7,148 nucleotides of DNA from an uncultured Rubrobacteraceae bacterium (GCA_902806105.1 CADCVI010000147.1:1-7148); one strand, 5' to 3'. Counted from the first letter of the stretch, positions 1 to 6,857 are shown. Numbers and translations: made by a program. The notes: generated from the sequence alone by a model not told the origin.

Positions 1-444
1 GAAGCTTTCGACGGAGAAGTAGACGTCGCCGTTGCCGGGGGCGTAGGCGTGGTCCTTCTCTATGAGTTCTTCTATCAGGGAGATCATCTCGGGGATGTGC
101 TCCGTGGCGCGCGGCTCGACGTCGGGCAGACCGATGCCGAGGGACGCCAGCCGCCTGTGGAAGGAGTCGGTGTAGCGGTCGACGATCTCCTGCCACGAGA
201 CGCCCTCGGCGTTGGCCTTGTTGATGATCTTGTCCTCTATGTCCGTTACGTTCTGGACGAAGGTAACGTCGTAGTCGCGGCTGCGCAGGTACCGAACCAC
301 AACGTCCCAGAAAAGCGGCGCCCGCGCGTTGCCAACGTGAACGTGGTCGTAGACCGTCGGCCCGCAGACGTACAGGCCGATCTTCCCGTCTTGTCCGACC
401 TCGACCATCCCGCCGCTCAAACTGTCCCGCACGAAAACGCTCAT
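1..444 (-). CDS. cysS: Cysteinyl-tRNA synthetase, N-terminal part (runs off the left edge)
   Basis: This class I aminoacyl-tRNA synthetase charges tRNA-Cys with cysteine in the cytoplasm. Only the first 148 residues are in the window. They hold the start of the Rossmann catalytic domain: CGPTVYDHVHVGNAR at residues 27-41, in which C27 is the expected first zinc ligand that recognises the cysteine thiol and HVGN (36-39) is the HIGH-type ATP motif. TDIEDKII follows at 67-74, then EPRATEHI at 110-117 and NGDVYF at 138-143, all typical of CysRS. The KMSKS loop, the remaining zinc ligands and the anticodon-binding domain lie beyond the left edge. The related mycothiol enzyme MshC is less likely, because the CGPTVYD and TDIEDK wording is that of CysRS. 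The ATG overlaps the gltX stop by four bases (ATGA), so translation is probably coupled. A GAGAGG stretch about 13 bases upstream is a poorly spaced ribosome site. The family and the start are both secure. Confidence 0.95.
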   Translation of the reverse strand, partial: MSVFVRDSLSGGMVEVGQDGKIGLYVCGPTVYDHVHVGNARAPLFWDVVVRYLRSRDYDVTFVQNVTDIEDKIINKANAEGVSWQEIVDRYTDSFHRRLASLGIGLPDVEPRATEHIPEMISLIEELIEKDHAYAPGNGDVYFSVESF

Positions 445-1733
445 AACTTTAGTCTAGCCTCTCTAGCCCGCTCTATCCGCCCGCGCACCTCTTCCGGCCC
501 GAGCACCGCGAGCACGAGCGACATCTCCGGCCCCCTGTTCCGCCCGGTCAGCGCCAGCCGCAGGGGGTGGAGCAGGTCGCGGGTCTTTATGCCCCGCTCT
601 TTCGCCCAGGCGCGCAGCTCCCCGACCAGATCCCGCGCAGACTCCACGTCCCGCAACTCCTCGCCATCGAGCGATGCTGCTACGTGGTCGAATACCTCCG
701 CGCTGGACTCCGGTAGCTCCTCCGAGAACGTGCTGAGGTCCACGGGGCCTGTGACCTCTCGCAGCAGGCGCGGCGCGTCGGAGAGCACCCGGGCTTCTTC
801 CCGGATCACCTCCACTGCAGCGGCCTCCCGGCCCTCCGGCAACGGCCCGCCCAGGAACGGCGCGACGCGCCGGCGCAACTCGCTGTCCGTGAGGCGTCGG
901 ATGTGCCGCGTGTTGAAGTAGAGCAGGCGGTCGGGGTCGAAGGTGGAGGGGCTCGCGCCGAGACGCGAGGGGTCCCACCTGCGGACGAGGTCGGCGAGGT
1001 CTTCGAACTCTTCTCTGCCCGCCGGGTGGGTCCAGCCGAGGAGCGCGAGGTAGTTGAGGAGGGCCTCGGGAAGGTAGCCCTCGCGCCGGTAATCCGCGAC
1101 GCTCGCCGCGCCGTGGCGTTTGGAGAGCTTCTTGCCGTCGGGGCCGAGGATGACGCCGAGGTGTATAAACTTCGGCTCCGTCAGGCCGAGGGACCGGTAG
1201 AGGAGGGCCTGGCGTCCGGTGTTCGGGAGGTGCTCCTCGCCCCGGATGACGTGGGTGATGCCCATGTCCGCGTCGTCCACGACGGCGGCGAAGTTGTAGG
1301 AGGGCGTGCCGTCGGACTTGCGGATCACGAAGTCCCCGATCCGGCCGAACGAGACCTCCCCGCGCAGCTCGTCCCGGAAAGCCCCCCCACGGGCGGGAGG
1401 CCGGAAGTAGAGCGCGCGGCGCCCTTCTTCGTCCTCGCTCTCGTAGGTGAGATGGGCCTCTGTCAGGCGTCCGATCCCCTCCTCGTACAGCTCCCCGCGT
1501 TCGCTCTGGCGGTGCGGGCCCTCGTCGGAGTCGAGGCCGAGCCAGGCGAGGTCTTCGAGCTGCGCCTCCTCGAACCGGCGGGTGCTGCGGGCCCTGTCGG
1601 TGTCCTCGATGCGCAGGACGAGCCGGCCGCCGTGGTGCCTGGCGAAGAGGTAGTTGAAGAGGGCGGTTCGGGCGCCGCCGAGGTGGAGCGTCCCCGTCGG
1701 GCTGGGGGCGAAGCGCACGCGGACCTCCGCCAC
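441..1733 (-). CDS. gltX: Glutamyl-tRNA synthetase, short cysteine-free form
   Basis: This enzyme attaches glutamate to tRNA-Glu, and in many bacteria lacking GlnRS also to tRNA-Gln. The protein has 430 residues. FAPSPTGTLHLGG (8-20) carries the HIGH-type motif, RIEDTDRARS (41-50) the glutamate and ATP site region, VIRGEEHLPNT (162-172) the tRNA acceptor and active-site region, and KKLSKRHG (201-208) the KMSKS-type loop. The C-terminal anticodon-binding half ends in LRLALTGRNRGPEMSLVLAVLG (391-412), a GluRS hallmark. The open frame continues upstream, but conserved sequence begins only after the GTG at 1733. That start lies 5 bases past the ispF stop and is preceded by AGGGA about 11 bases away, so I chose it. 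Usual bacterial GluRS has about 465-490 residues. The shortfall lies between residues about 95 and 125, where the zinc-binding insert sits in the E. coli enzyme, and the whole protein has no cysteine. The presence of the anticodon domain excludes glutamyl-Q-tRNA(Asp) synthetase. It overlaps cysS by four bases. Confidence 0.95.
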   Translation of the reverse strand: MAEVRVRFAPSPTGTLHLGGARTALFNYLFARHHGGRLVLRIEDTDRARSTRRFEEAQLEDLAWLGLDSDEGPHRQSERGELYEEGIGRLTEAHLTYESEDEEGRRALYFRPPARGGAFRDELRGEVSFGRIGDFVIRKSDGTPSYNFAAVVDDADMGITHVIRGEEHLPNTGRQALLYRSLGLTEPKFIHLGVILGPDGKKLSKRHGAASVADYRREGYLPEALLNYLALLGWTHPAGREEFEDLADLVRRWDPSRLGASPSTFDPDRLLYFNTRHIRRLTDSELRRRVAPFLGGPLPEGREAAAVEVIREEARVLSDAPRLLREVTGPVDLSTFSEELPESSAEVFDHVAASLDGEELRDVESARDLVGELRAWAKERGIKTRDLLHPLRLALTGRNRGPEMSLVLAVLGPEEVRGRIERAREARLKL

Positions 1734-1738
1734 TTGCT

Positions 1739-2218
1739 TTACGTTCCCTGCAAGAGGCAGACGGCCTGGGCGGCTATACCCTCCCCCCTGCCGGCGAAGC
1801 CGAGGCGTTCCGTCGTGGTGCCGCGCACGCTTACCCGCGAGGGGTCCACGCCCAGAGCGCCGGCGAGGTTCTCGCGCATGGCCCCGCGGTGGTCCCTTAT
1901 CTTCGGCCGCTCGCAGACCACGACGGCGTCGACGTTCGCCACCTCCCAAAGGTCGCCGACGATGCGGCGCGCCTCGCGCAGAAGACCGATGGAGTCGGCG
2001 TCCTTCCATTCGGCGTCGGTGTCGGGGAAGTAGTGGCCGATGTCTTCGAGGCCGGCCGCGCCGAGGAGGGCGTCGGTGACGACATGAGCCAGGACGTCGG
2101 CGTCGGAGTGGCCCATGAGCCCCCTATCGGATGGGATCTCGACCCCCCCGAGGATGAGCTTCCTTCGGTCTTCGGGCCTTGCGAAGGCGTGGACGTCCAC
2201 GCCGAGGCCGACCCGCAT
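1739..2218 (-). CDS. ispF: 2-C-methyl-D-erythritol 2,4-cyclodiphosphate synthase
   Basis: IspF cyclises CDP-methylerythritol 2-phosphate to methylerythritol cyclodiphosphate with release of CMP, in the MEP route to isoprenoids. It works as a cytoplasmic homotrimer. The protein has 159 residues, the normal family length. The metal-binding DxH is at D8 and H10 (GVDVHAF), and the third ligand is probably H45 in [10 protein letters not shown] (36-45). FPDTD (64-68) forms part of the substrate site. [19 protein letters not shown] (134-152) is the C-terminal signature, including the residues that contact the cytidine phosphates. The ATG is supported by AGGGAG about 9 bases upstream, inside the end of ispD, and shares one base with the ispD stop (TGATG), so the two genes are translationally coupled. 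IspD and IspF are separate polypeptides here, not the IspDF fusion found in some proteobacteria. Nothing looks damaged. Confidence 0.97.
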   Translation of the reverse strand: MRVGLGVDVHAFARPEDRRKLILGGVEIPSDRGLMGHSDADVLAHVVTDALLGAAGLEDIGHYFPDTDAEWKDADSIGLLREARRIVGDLWEVANVDAVVVCERPKIRDHRGAMRENLAGALGVDPSRVSVRGTTTERLGFAGRGEGIAAQAVCLLQGT

Positions 2219-2946
2219 CAATGACGCTCCCTGACGAAGCTCCTCAGGGGCCCCCGCCCGCGCGCGGCGAGGATGGCCTCCGCGAAGATCAGGTCCTCCG
2301 GCGTGGTCAACTTGATGTTGGTCTTCTCGCCTTCGACGAGGACCACCCGCCCCCCCTCCCGCTCGACGAGCGAGGCGTCGTCGGTTGCAGCCCCGAGGTA
2401 CTCGTCCGTGGCGTCGTGGAGCCCGCGCAGGTAGCCGAGCCGGAACGCCTGCGGCGTCTGGACCGCCCGCAGCTGCGTGCGGTCGAGCGTCTCCACCACC
2501 TCTCCGCCCTTCTCGACCTTGACGGTGTCCGACACCCGCATCGCCGGCACCACGCCGTCGGGGCGGTCTTCGGCGAGTGCCGCCTCCACGACGCGCTCTA
2601 TAAGCGCCGGGGTGACCAGGGGACGCGAGCCGTCGTGGACGAGTACCACGGTATCGGGGTCTTCGTCGCAGAGGAGGAGCCCGCTCTTGGTGGACAACTG
2701 GCGGAAGTCTCCGGCTCCCCCGCACCGCACGTACTTGGAGATGCCCGTCCCCCTCGCCAGCGCCTCGACGCGCGGCCCGTCGCCCACGGCGTAGATGCCC
2801 CCAACGCGGGCGGCGTCCTCGAAGGCCTTGAGGGTGTGATAGAGCGCCGGCTTGCCCCCGATCTCGAGGAACTGCTTGGTACGGCCCATGCGGGTGCCGA
2901 GCCCGCCGGCCAGCACGAGCGCTATCGCCGGGGCGTCCCCGGGCAC
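2218..2946 (-). CDS. ispD: 2-C-methyl-D-erythritol 4-phosphate cytidylyltransferase
   Basis: IspD joins methylerythritol 4-phosphate to CTP, giving CDP-methylerythritol and pyrophosphate, the third step of the MEP pathway. The protein has 242 residues, close to the usual 225-240. The nucleotide-binding loop [10 protein letters not shown]...KQF is at 12-26. [15 protein letters not shown] (76-90) corresponds to the GG-TRQ-SV--GL region, VHDGSRP (103-109) to the usual VHDAARP, and [13 protein letters not shown] (156-168), TDDASLVE (188-195) and [12 protein letters not shown] (208-219) complete the substrate site. I chose the GTG at 2946, two bases after the disA stop, because it precedes the conserved core by only eight residues and no ATG lies between them. 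A GAGG about ten bases upstream, inside the end of disA, can serve as ribosome site. The open frame extends far upstream, but that part is a shadow of disA. The product feeds IspE (not in this window), and then IspF, encoded immediately downstream. Confidence 0.95.
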   Translation of the reverse strand: MPGDAPAIALVLAGGLGTRMGRTKQFLEIGGKPALYHTLKAFEDAARVGGIYAVGDGPRVEALARGTGISKYVRCGGAGDFRQLSTKSGLLLCDEDPDTVVLVHDGSRPLVTPALIERVVEAALAEDRPDGVVPAMRVSDTVKVEKGGEVVETLDRTQLRAVQTPQAFRLGYLRGLHDATDEYLGAATDDASLVEREGGRVVLVEGEKTNIKLTTPEDLIFAEAILAARGRGPLRSFVRERH

Positions 2947-2948
2947 CC

Positions 2949-4034
2949 CTACAGCGCCTCGCCCGAGGTCTCCAGGCTGCGCTGGCGCTCGAGGCCGCGC
3001 TGGATAGCCCGGGCACGGGCCTGGCCGACGCCCTCGACCTCGTCGAGCTCGGCCTCGCTCGCTTCCAGGAGGTCTTTCAGGGAGCCGAACTCCCGGATCA
3101 GGCTCTCCGCCACCCGGCGGGGCAGGCGCGGCACCCGCTCGAGCTGGCGGTAGCCGCGCGGCTTGAGAAAGAAGTCCTCCGTCCGGCCGACGGCGTCGTA
3201 GCCCAAGGCCCGTGTGATCTCCTCTGATTCCGAGAGCTGCTCGGAGGTGAAGCTCCTCAGACGCTTGCGCACGTCGGCGCACTCCACGCCCTCGGCGGCG
3301 TAGTCCCGGATCAGGGCGTCGTACTGCTCTGGCACGTCGTGGAAGGCCTGCTCGAGCTGCATCTCCACGAGCCGCCCCTCGCTCCCGAGCTCCCGCACGT
3401 AAGCCTCCACCTCCTCGGCTATCCGCACCGAATACTCGAAGTTGCCGATGGCCCCCACGACCTCCCGCAACGTCACCGCCCCGTCGTACTCGTGGACGGT
3501 AAGCGCCCGGGCCTCCTCGCGCAGCCTCCTCGTGAACTTCTCCAGGGTGGCTATGGCAGAGTTGGCCTTGCTGAGAACGACGCCGATGTCTTCGAGCACC
3601 ACGGGACCGTGGTCGCCCTGGTAGAGGCTCACGACGCGCCGCCGCTCGGAGACGACTATGACGAGGTCCCCGCTCTGCTTGGCGGTGCGGTGGCCCGCGA
3701 GGTGTCGCATGCCGGTCTCGTGGGACTCTAGCGTCGGGTCGGGGCTGAGCTGGACGTTGGCGTAGTGGACCACGGAGACGTTCGGCGCGAGGACTATGGC
3801 CCCGTCCATCTTCGCGAGCTCGTAGAGTCGCATCGGCGCGAAGTCCAAGCCCAGCTTCATCCCCCCCGAGATTATCCCGAGGCGCTCGAGCTTATCTGGG
3901 CGGGAGATGACGATGAGCGCGCCGTTGTGCGCCCGGATGATGTTCTCTATGGCCTCCCTGAGGTCGGTCCCGGGGGCCACGAGCCTGAGCGCGCCGACGA
4001 GCTCTTCGGGCATCTTTCGGCGGGACGGGCTCAA
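2949..4034 (-). CDS. disA: DNA integrity scanning diadenylate cyclase DisA
   Basis: DisA condenses two ATP into cyclic di-AMP as a homo-octamer, and in Bacillus it scans DNA and is inhibited by branched recombination intermediates. The protein has 361 residues, as expected. The N-terminal DAC domain (about 10-150) includes [17 protein letters not shown] (16-32), the catalytic DGA at 77-79 in [12 protein letters not shown], and [10 protein letters not shown] (91-100). A helical linker (about 150-290) is followed by the C-terminal helix-hairpin-helix region: [20 protein letters not shown] (293-312), then [17 protein letters not shown] (332-348). The second catalytic motif, normally RHR followed by TAERVAKQ, reads [11 protein letters not shown] (110-120), so its last arginine is leucine; see findings. 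The codon at 4034 is TTG and overlaps the radA stop by four bases (TTGA). An ATG seven codons later (4013) is a possible alternative start, but it has no better ribosome site. The family assignment is secure. Cyclase activity should not be assumed. Confidence 0.95.
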   Translation of the reverse strand: MSPSRRKMPEELVGALRLVAPGTDLREAIENIIRAHNGALIVISRPDKLERLGIISGGMKLGLDFAPMRLYELAKMDGAIVLAPNVSVVHYANVQLSPDPTLESHETGMRHLAGHRTAKQSGDLVIVVSERRRVVSLYQGDHGPVVLEDIGVVLSKANSAIATLEKFTRRLREEARALTVHEYDGAVTLREVVGAIGNFEYSVRIAEEVEAYVRELGSEGRLVEMQLEQAFHDVPEQYDALIRDYAAEGVECADVRKRLRSFTSEQLSESEEITRALGYDAVGRTEDFFLKPRGYRQLERVPRLPRRVAESLIREFGSLKDLLEASEAELDEVEGVGQARARAIQRGLERQRSLETSGEAL

Positions 4035-5413
4035 AGCAGCGCCACCGCCACGGCCTCCTCCAACGTGCTCACCTCGATCACACTAGCGTCCTTCTTGAAC
4101 CTTCCGTCGATGCCCTCTTCGGACTTTCCTTCTGGCCTGATTATACGGTTATACCCCATCTTCAGGACCTCGCCCGTCCGCCGCGGCGCCCCGGAGACGA
4201 ACCTCACGTCCCCCGTGAGCCCCACCTCCCCGAAGCAAGCCGTCCCCTTCCCCACCGGCTTGTCCCTGAGCGCCGAGGCTATCGCGAGCGCCACCCCGAG
4301 GTCGGCCGCGGGCTCCTCGACCCGGACGCCGCCGGTCACGTTCACGTACACGTCGTGGTCCGAGAGGGCGAGACCCGCCCGCCGCGCGAGCACGGCGCAC
4401 AGCATGTTCACCCTGCCGGTGTCCACGCCGTTGGCGATCCTGCGCGGGTTCGCCAAGGGGCTCGGCAGCACCAGGCTCTCTATCTCGACCAGCATCGGGC
4501 GCGTGCCTTCGAGCAGGCACACCGTCGCCACACCCGAGGGCATATCTTCCTCCCGCTTCGAAAGAAAGAACGCGGAAGGGTCCTCGACCTCGACCATCCC
4601 CCGGCCCGTCATCTCAAAGACCCCGAGCTCGTTGGTCGAGCCGAAGCGGTTCTTGAGGGCCCGCAGCACCCTGAAGGACTGGAACCTGTCCCCCTCGAAC
4701 TGGAGGACCGTGTCGACCATGTGCTCCAGCACGCGCGGCCCCGCGATGGAGCCGTCCTTGGTGACGTGCCCGACGAGGACCACCGCTATCCCCTCGCTCT
4801 TCGCCAGCCGCATCAGCCTCGCGGCGCACTCGCGCACCTGCCCAACCCCCCCGGGGGCGCCGGAGAGCTCGGGCGAGTAGAGCGTCTGGATGGAGTCCAC
4901 GACGACGACGCCCGGTCGTTCTTCGAGGATGGTCGCCTCGATCACGTCCACGTCCGTCTCCGAGAGCACGCTGAAGCCCGCGCCCTGCACCCCGAGCCGT
5001 TTGGCCGAGAGCGCCACCTGCCGCGGCGACTCCTCGCCCGAGACCATGAGGCAGCCCTCGCCGAGGTGACCCATGACCTGCAGGAGGAGCGTGCTCTTGC
5101 CGACGCCGGGCTCGCCGCCGACGAGGACCATAGAGCCAGGCACGATCCCACCGCCCAACACCCGGTCGAGCTCGCCGACGCTCGTGCCGATCCGGCCCCC
5201 GTCCACCGCGGTCTCGACCTGATCCAGCCTCAGCGTCCGCGCTGCCGCCCCCGCCTTCTTCCTCGTCGCCCGCTCCGCGAAGCCGACGACCTTCTTCTCC
5301 TCGCGCGCCTCCTCGACGAACGTGCTCCACTCCCCGCACTCGGGGCAACGCCCGAGCCATTTCGGCGCCTGCTGCCCGCAGTTCGAGCAAACGTATAGTG
5401 TCTTTGTAGCCAT
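4031..5413 (-). CDS. radA: DNA repair protein RadA (Sms), branch-migration helicase
   Basis: RadA is a RecA-related hexameric ATPase that drives branch migration of recombination intermediates and helps in DNA repair and transformation. The protein has 460 residues, the usual length. The N-terminal zinc finger is complete, with C9, C12, C23 and C26 in a CSNCG...CPECG arrangement. The RecA-like core has Walker A GGEPGVGKST at 99-108, Walker B-type VVVDSIQTLYS at 170-180, and the RadA-specific KNRFGSTNE motif at 254-262, which is needed for DNA-linked function. The C-terminal Lon-protease-like domain (about 285-460) includes VNVTGGVRVEEPAADLG at 357-373. No catalytic Lon serine is expected in RadA. 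The ATG at 5413 is the natural family start and has no ribosome site before it. A promoter -10 element six bases upstream suggests a leaderless transcript. This is the first gene of the operon and its stop overlaps the disA start. The product is not the archaeal RadA recombinase, which lacks this zinc finger and Lon module. Confidence 0.97.
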   Translation of the reverse strand: MATKTLYVCSNCGQQAPKWLGRCPECGEWSTFVEEAREEKKVVGFAERATRKKAGAAARTLRLDQVETAVDGGRIGTSVGELDRVLGGGIVPGSMVLVGGEPGVGKSTLLLQVMGHLGEGCLMVSGEESPRQVALSAKRLGVQGAGFSVLSETDVDVIEATILEERPGVVVVDSIQTLYSPELSGAPGGVGQVRECAARLMRLAKSEGIAVVLVGHVTKDGSIAGPRVLEHMVDTVLQFEGDRFQSFRVLRALKNRFGSTNELGVFEMTGRGMVEVEDPSAFFLSKREEDMPSGVATVCLLEGTRPMLVEIESLVLPSPLANPRRIANGVDTGRVNMLCAVLARRAGLALSDHDVYVNVTGGVRVEEPAADLGVALAIASALRDKPVGKGTACFGEVGLTGDVRFVSGAPRRTGEVLKMGYNRIIRPEGKSEEGIDGRFKKDASVIEVSTLEEAVAVALL

Positions 5414-5419
5414 AGACGA

Positions 5420-5448
5420 ATTGTACGAGATAGGCCAGAGAATGCCCC
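5420..5448 (-). promoter_or_regulatory. Candidate radA-operon promoter (leaderless)
   Basis: On the minus strand TACAAT occupies 5425-5420, one mismatch from the TATAAT consensus for the housekeeping sigma factor. Only six bases (TCGTCT) separate it from the radA ATG, so transcription would begin at or within a base or two of the start codon. At a 17-base spacing the -35 position reads GGGGCA (5448-5443), a poor match to TTGACA, so recognition would depend mainly on the -10. The absence of any purine-rich ribosome site before radA fits a leaderless message, which is common in actinobacteria. This is a prediction by eye. Confidence 0.6.
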
Positions 5449-5466
5449 CGTCCAGTCATCTTGACC

Positions 5467-5491
5467 CCGGCAAACGCCGCCTTTGCGCCGG
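5467..5491. repeat. Imperfect inverted repeat in the divergent intergenic region
   Basis: CCGGCAAA at 5467-5474 pairs with TTTGCGCCGG at 5482-5491, with a two-base bulge and a seven-base spacer. It lies between the two divergent promoters, upstream of the radA -35 position and well upstream of the -10 for the plus-strand gene. It has no T-run on either side, so it is not a terminator. It could be an operator for a dimeric regulator or a chance GC-rich palindrome. No known operator consensus was recognised. Confidence 0.3.
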
Positions 5492-5532
5492 GCGACCCGA
5501 AGACGCCACCCGCGGGCCGTGCCGTACGACGC

Positions 5533-5561
5533 TTTCGTTGCACCCCCGTTTCGCCTAGAAT
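5533..5561 (+). promoter_or_regulatory. Candidate promoter for the zinc-ribbon membrane protein gene
   Basis: TAGAAT at 5556-5561 matches the -10 consensus at five of six positions. TTTCGT at 5533-5538, at a 17-base spacing, is a weak -35. Transcription would start near 5568, leaving a leader of about 27 bases that contains the AAGGGA ribosome site at 5581-5586. The promoter diverges from that of radA, so the two may share regulation, but nothing in the sequence proves it. Confidence 0.5.
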
Positions 5562-5580
5562 GCCGAGCGCTGTGGTCCGA

Positions 5581-5586
5581 AAGGGA
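5581..5586 (+). promoter_or_regulatory. Ribosome binding site that fixes a TTG start
   Basis: AAGGGA lies eight bases before the TTG at 5595. It is well placed and is the main reason for accepting that codon as the start. No ATG or GTG in this frame precedes the zinc-ribbon cysteines at residues 10 and 13. Confidence 0.7.
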
Positions 5587-5594
5587 AGATAGCT

Positions 5595-6857
5595 TTGGCG
5601 AGCGGTGGCCGACCCGTCTACTGCGCGCGGTGCGGAAACATCGTCGCCGGGGGGGACAACTTCTGCGGGGTGTGCGGCGCCCGCGTCCCTCCCTCGGCGC
5701 AAGAGGGCGCCCCCAACCGGCAGATGCCGGCGCCGTCCTACGCCCCACCGCGCGCCTCGGGCGGCAACAGCCGGGCGCTGCCCCTGATCCTGGGCCTCGC
5801 CGCCGTCCTGCTCGTCCTTGTAGGCATCGGCGCCATCGTGGGCTTCACCCTCGTAAGCGGCAGCGGCACGAACGCCCCGCGGTCCTCCGCCAACGAACCG
5901 GCCCCCGCAGAGGACCCGGAGCCGGCCCGGCAGGAGGAGAACAAGGGCGCCGAAGCCTCCCAGCCCCCGACCGAGCAGGAGCTCGGCGTGGGCGACTCCA
6001 TCGAGGTCGAGGGCGTCGAGGCCACCCTGAACGAGGTACGCGTCCTGCCGACGACAGATCTCGACAGGCCCATACAGAACCCCGACAACCGCTTCCTGGC
6101 CGCCGACCTCACCTTCGAGAACGTCTCGGAGGGGGCCGTCTCCGTCTCCAGCCTGCTCGAGTTCGTGCTCAAGAACGAGGAGGGCTACTCCGCCTCCCAG
6201 ACGGTACACACGCAGCAGCGCGAGGTGGCCGAGGGCGAGATAGCCCCTGGCGAGAAGGCGAGCGGCGAGATCGTCTACGAGGTTCCCCCCGAGTCCCGCG
6301 GCCTCCAACTGGACTACAAACCCTTCGCCCGCGGCGGCACCTACACCTGGGCCATCGGCGACCTGCAAGACGTCGCCGTCGCCCCCAGGCCCAGGGAACC
6401 CCGGCCCCCCACCCCCGAAGTCACCTCCCCCACCCCCGAGGCGACCTCCCCAGCCCCCGAGCCCACGAGCAGCGCCCCGCCCGCTTCCGAGGCCGAGGTC
6501 GCCGAGGCGGCCGAGGCTTACTACCAGGCCGTGGACCGCGAGGACTGGGCCTATACCTACGCGAACCTCGACGCTTCCACTCGGGCCCTCTACGCCGAAG
6601 ACGAGTGGTACCTCAAGAACCAGTTCTTCGCCGACACAGAGGGCCTGGAGCTCGCGACGATGGACGTCGTGGTCGAAGGCTCCTCAGACCCCGAGGTCGG
6701 CGTGACCGTCTACAGGACCTTCGAGGACGGCTCCTCCATAGAGCGTTACACCCTCTTCGTCCAGGAAAGCGGCACCTGGAAGCACCGCTTTACCGCAGAA
6801 GAGAACGCCATCTTCCAGCCCGGGGTCCCGTACAAAGACTTCGTCGCCTCGCAGTAA
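5595..6857 (+). CDS. Membrane-anchored zinc-ribbon protein with DUF4352-like and NTF2-like modules, function unknown
   Basis: The protein has 420 residues and five parts. A short N-terminal zinc ribbon has C10, C13, C24 and C27 (CARCG and CGVCG), resembling the zinc-ribbon_2 type. A flexible segment follows, then one strong membrane helix (about 62-87, rich in L, V, A, I and G). Next is an acidic Pro/Glu stretch (about 95-130) and a beta-rich region (about 130-262; FLAADLTFENVSEG at 167-180, IAPGEKASGEIVYEVP at 216-231) that looks like the DUF4352/telokin-like fold. A Pro-Thr-Ser linker (about 264-298) leads to a C-terminal domain (about 300-400; EVAEAAEAYYQAVDREDW at 301-318) resembling NTF2-like lipoprotein or penicillin-binding-protein accessory domains. 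The likely topology is ribbon inside the cell and both modules outside. No catalytic motif is visible. The TTG start follows a good ribosome site. The gene is transcribed away from radA and converges on the Clp gene. The domain names are fold guesses by eye, and no function can be assigned. Confidence 0.88.
   Translation: MASGGRPVYCARCGNIVAGGDNFCGVCGARVPPSAQEGAPNRQMPAPSYAPPRASGGNSRALPLILGLAAVLLVLVGIGAIVGFTLVSGSGTNAPRSSANEPAPAEDPEPARQEENKGAEASQPPTEQELGVGDSIEVEGVEATLNEVRVLPTTDLDRPIQNPDNRFLAADLTFENVSEGAVSVSSLLEFVLKNEEGYSASQTVHTQQREVAEGEIAPGEKASGEIVYEVPPESRGLQLDYKPFARGGTYTWAIGDLQDVAVAPRPREPRPPTPEVTSPTPEATSPAPEPTSSAPPASEAEVAEAAEAYYQAVDREDWAYTYANLDASTRALYAEDEWYLKNQFFADTEGLELATMDVVVEGSSDPEVGVTVYRTFEDGSSIERYTLFVQESGTWKHRFTAEENAIFQPGVPYKDFVASQ
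6414..6476 (+). repeat. Three 21-base tandem repeats encoding a Pro-Thr-Ser linker
   Basis: Within the plus-strand gene, residues 274-294 read as three heptads: PEVTSPT, PEATSPA, PEPTSSA. Each is encoded by 21 bases that begin CCCGA(A/G). The repeats lie in the linker between the DUF4352-like and NTF2-like modules. Such Pro/Thr linkers are usually extended spacers outside the membrane, and copy number may vary between strains through slippage. Confidence 0.8.

Noticed and set aside
49..921. Plus-strand open frame of 290 codons opposite cysS and gltX
   Set aside because: It is a shadow of two tRNA synthetase genes, and it runs through a Ser/Arg-rich translation typical of antisense frames.
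903..2033. Long plus-strand open frame (376 codons) opposite gltX and ispF
   Set aside because: It is a mirror of high-GC codon use in genes with strong family signatures on the other strand, and its own translation shows no recognisable motif.
1739..3016. Extended ispF frame beginning far upstream in disA
   Set aside because: IspF homology begins exactly at the ATG at 2218, which has a ribosome site; the upstream part is a shadow of ispD and disA and is Arg/Gly-rich.
3675..3719. Sequencing frameshift as the cause of the odd DisA motif
   Set aside because: The reading frame is unchanged on both sides with the same residue spacing as B. subtilis DisA, and neither alternative frame over the stretch gives the canonical motif.
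4355..5398. Plus-strand open frame of 347 codons opposite radA
   Set aside because: It is antisense to the conserved RadA sequence, with composition rich in Arg, Ala, His and Glu as expected for a shadow frame.
5414..5594. c-di-AMP riboswitch or T-box leader before radA or the plus-strand gene
   Set aside because: The promoters predicted here leave essentially no leader for radA and about 27 bases for the other gene, too short for either element, and no conserved motif was seen.
4614..6368. Minus-strand open frame of 584 codons spanning radA, the intergenic region and the zinc-ribbon gene
   Set aside because: It crosses two well-supported genes in other frames and the promoter region, and its low-complexity Gly/Arg/Ala translation resembles no protein family.
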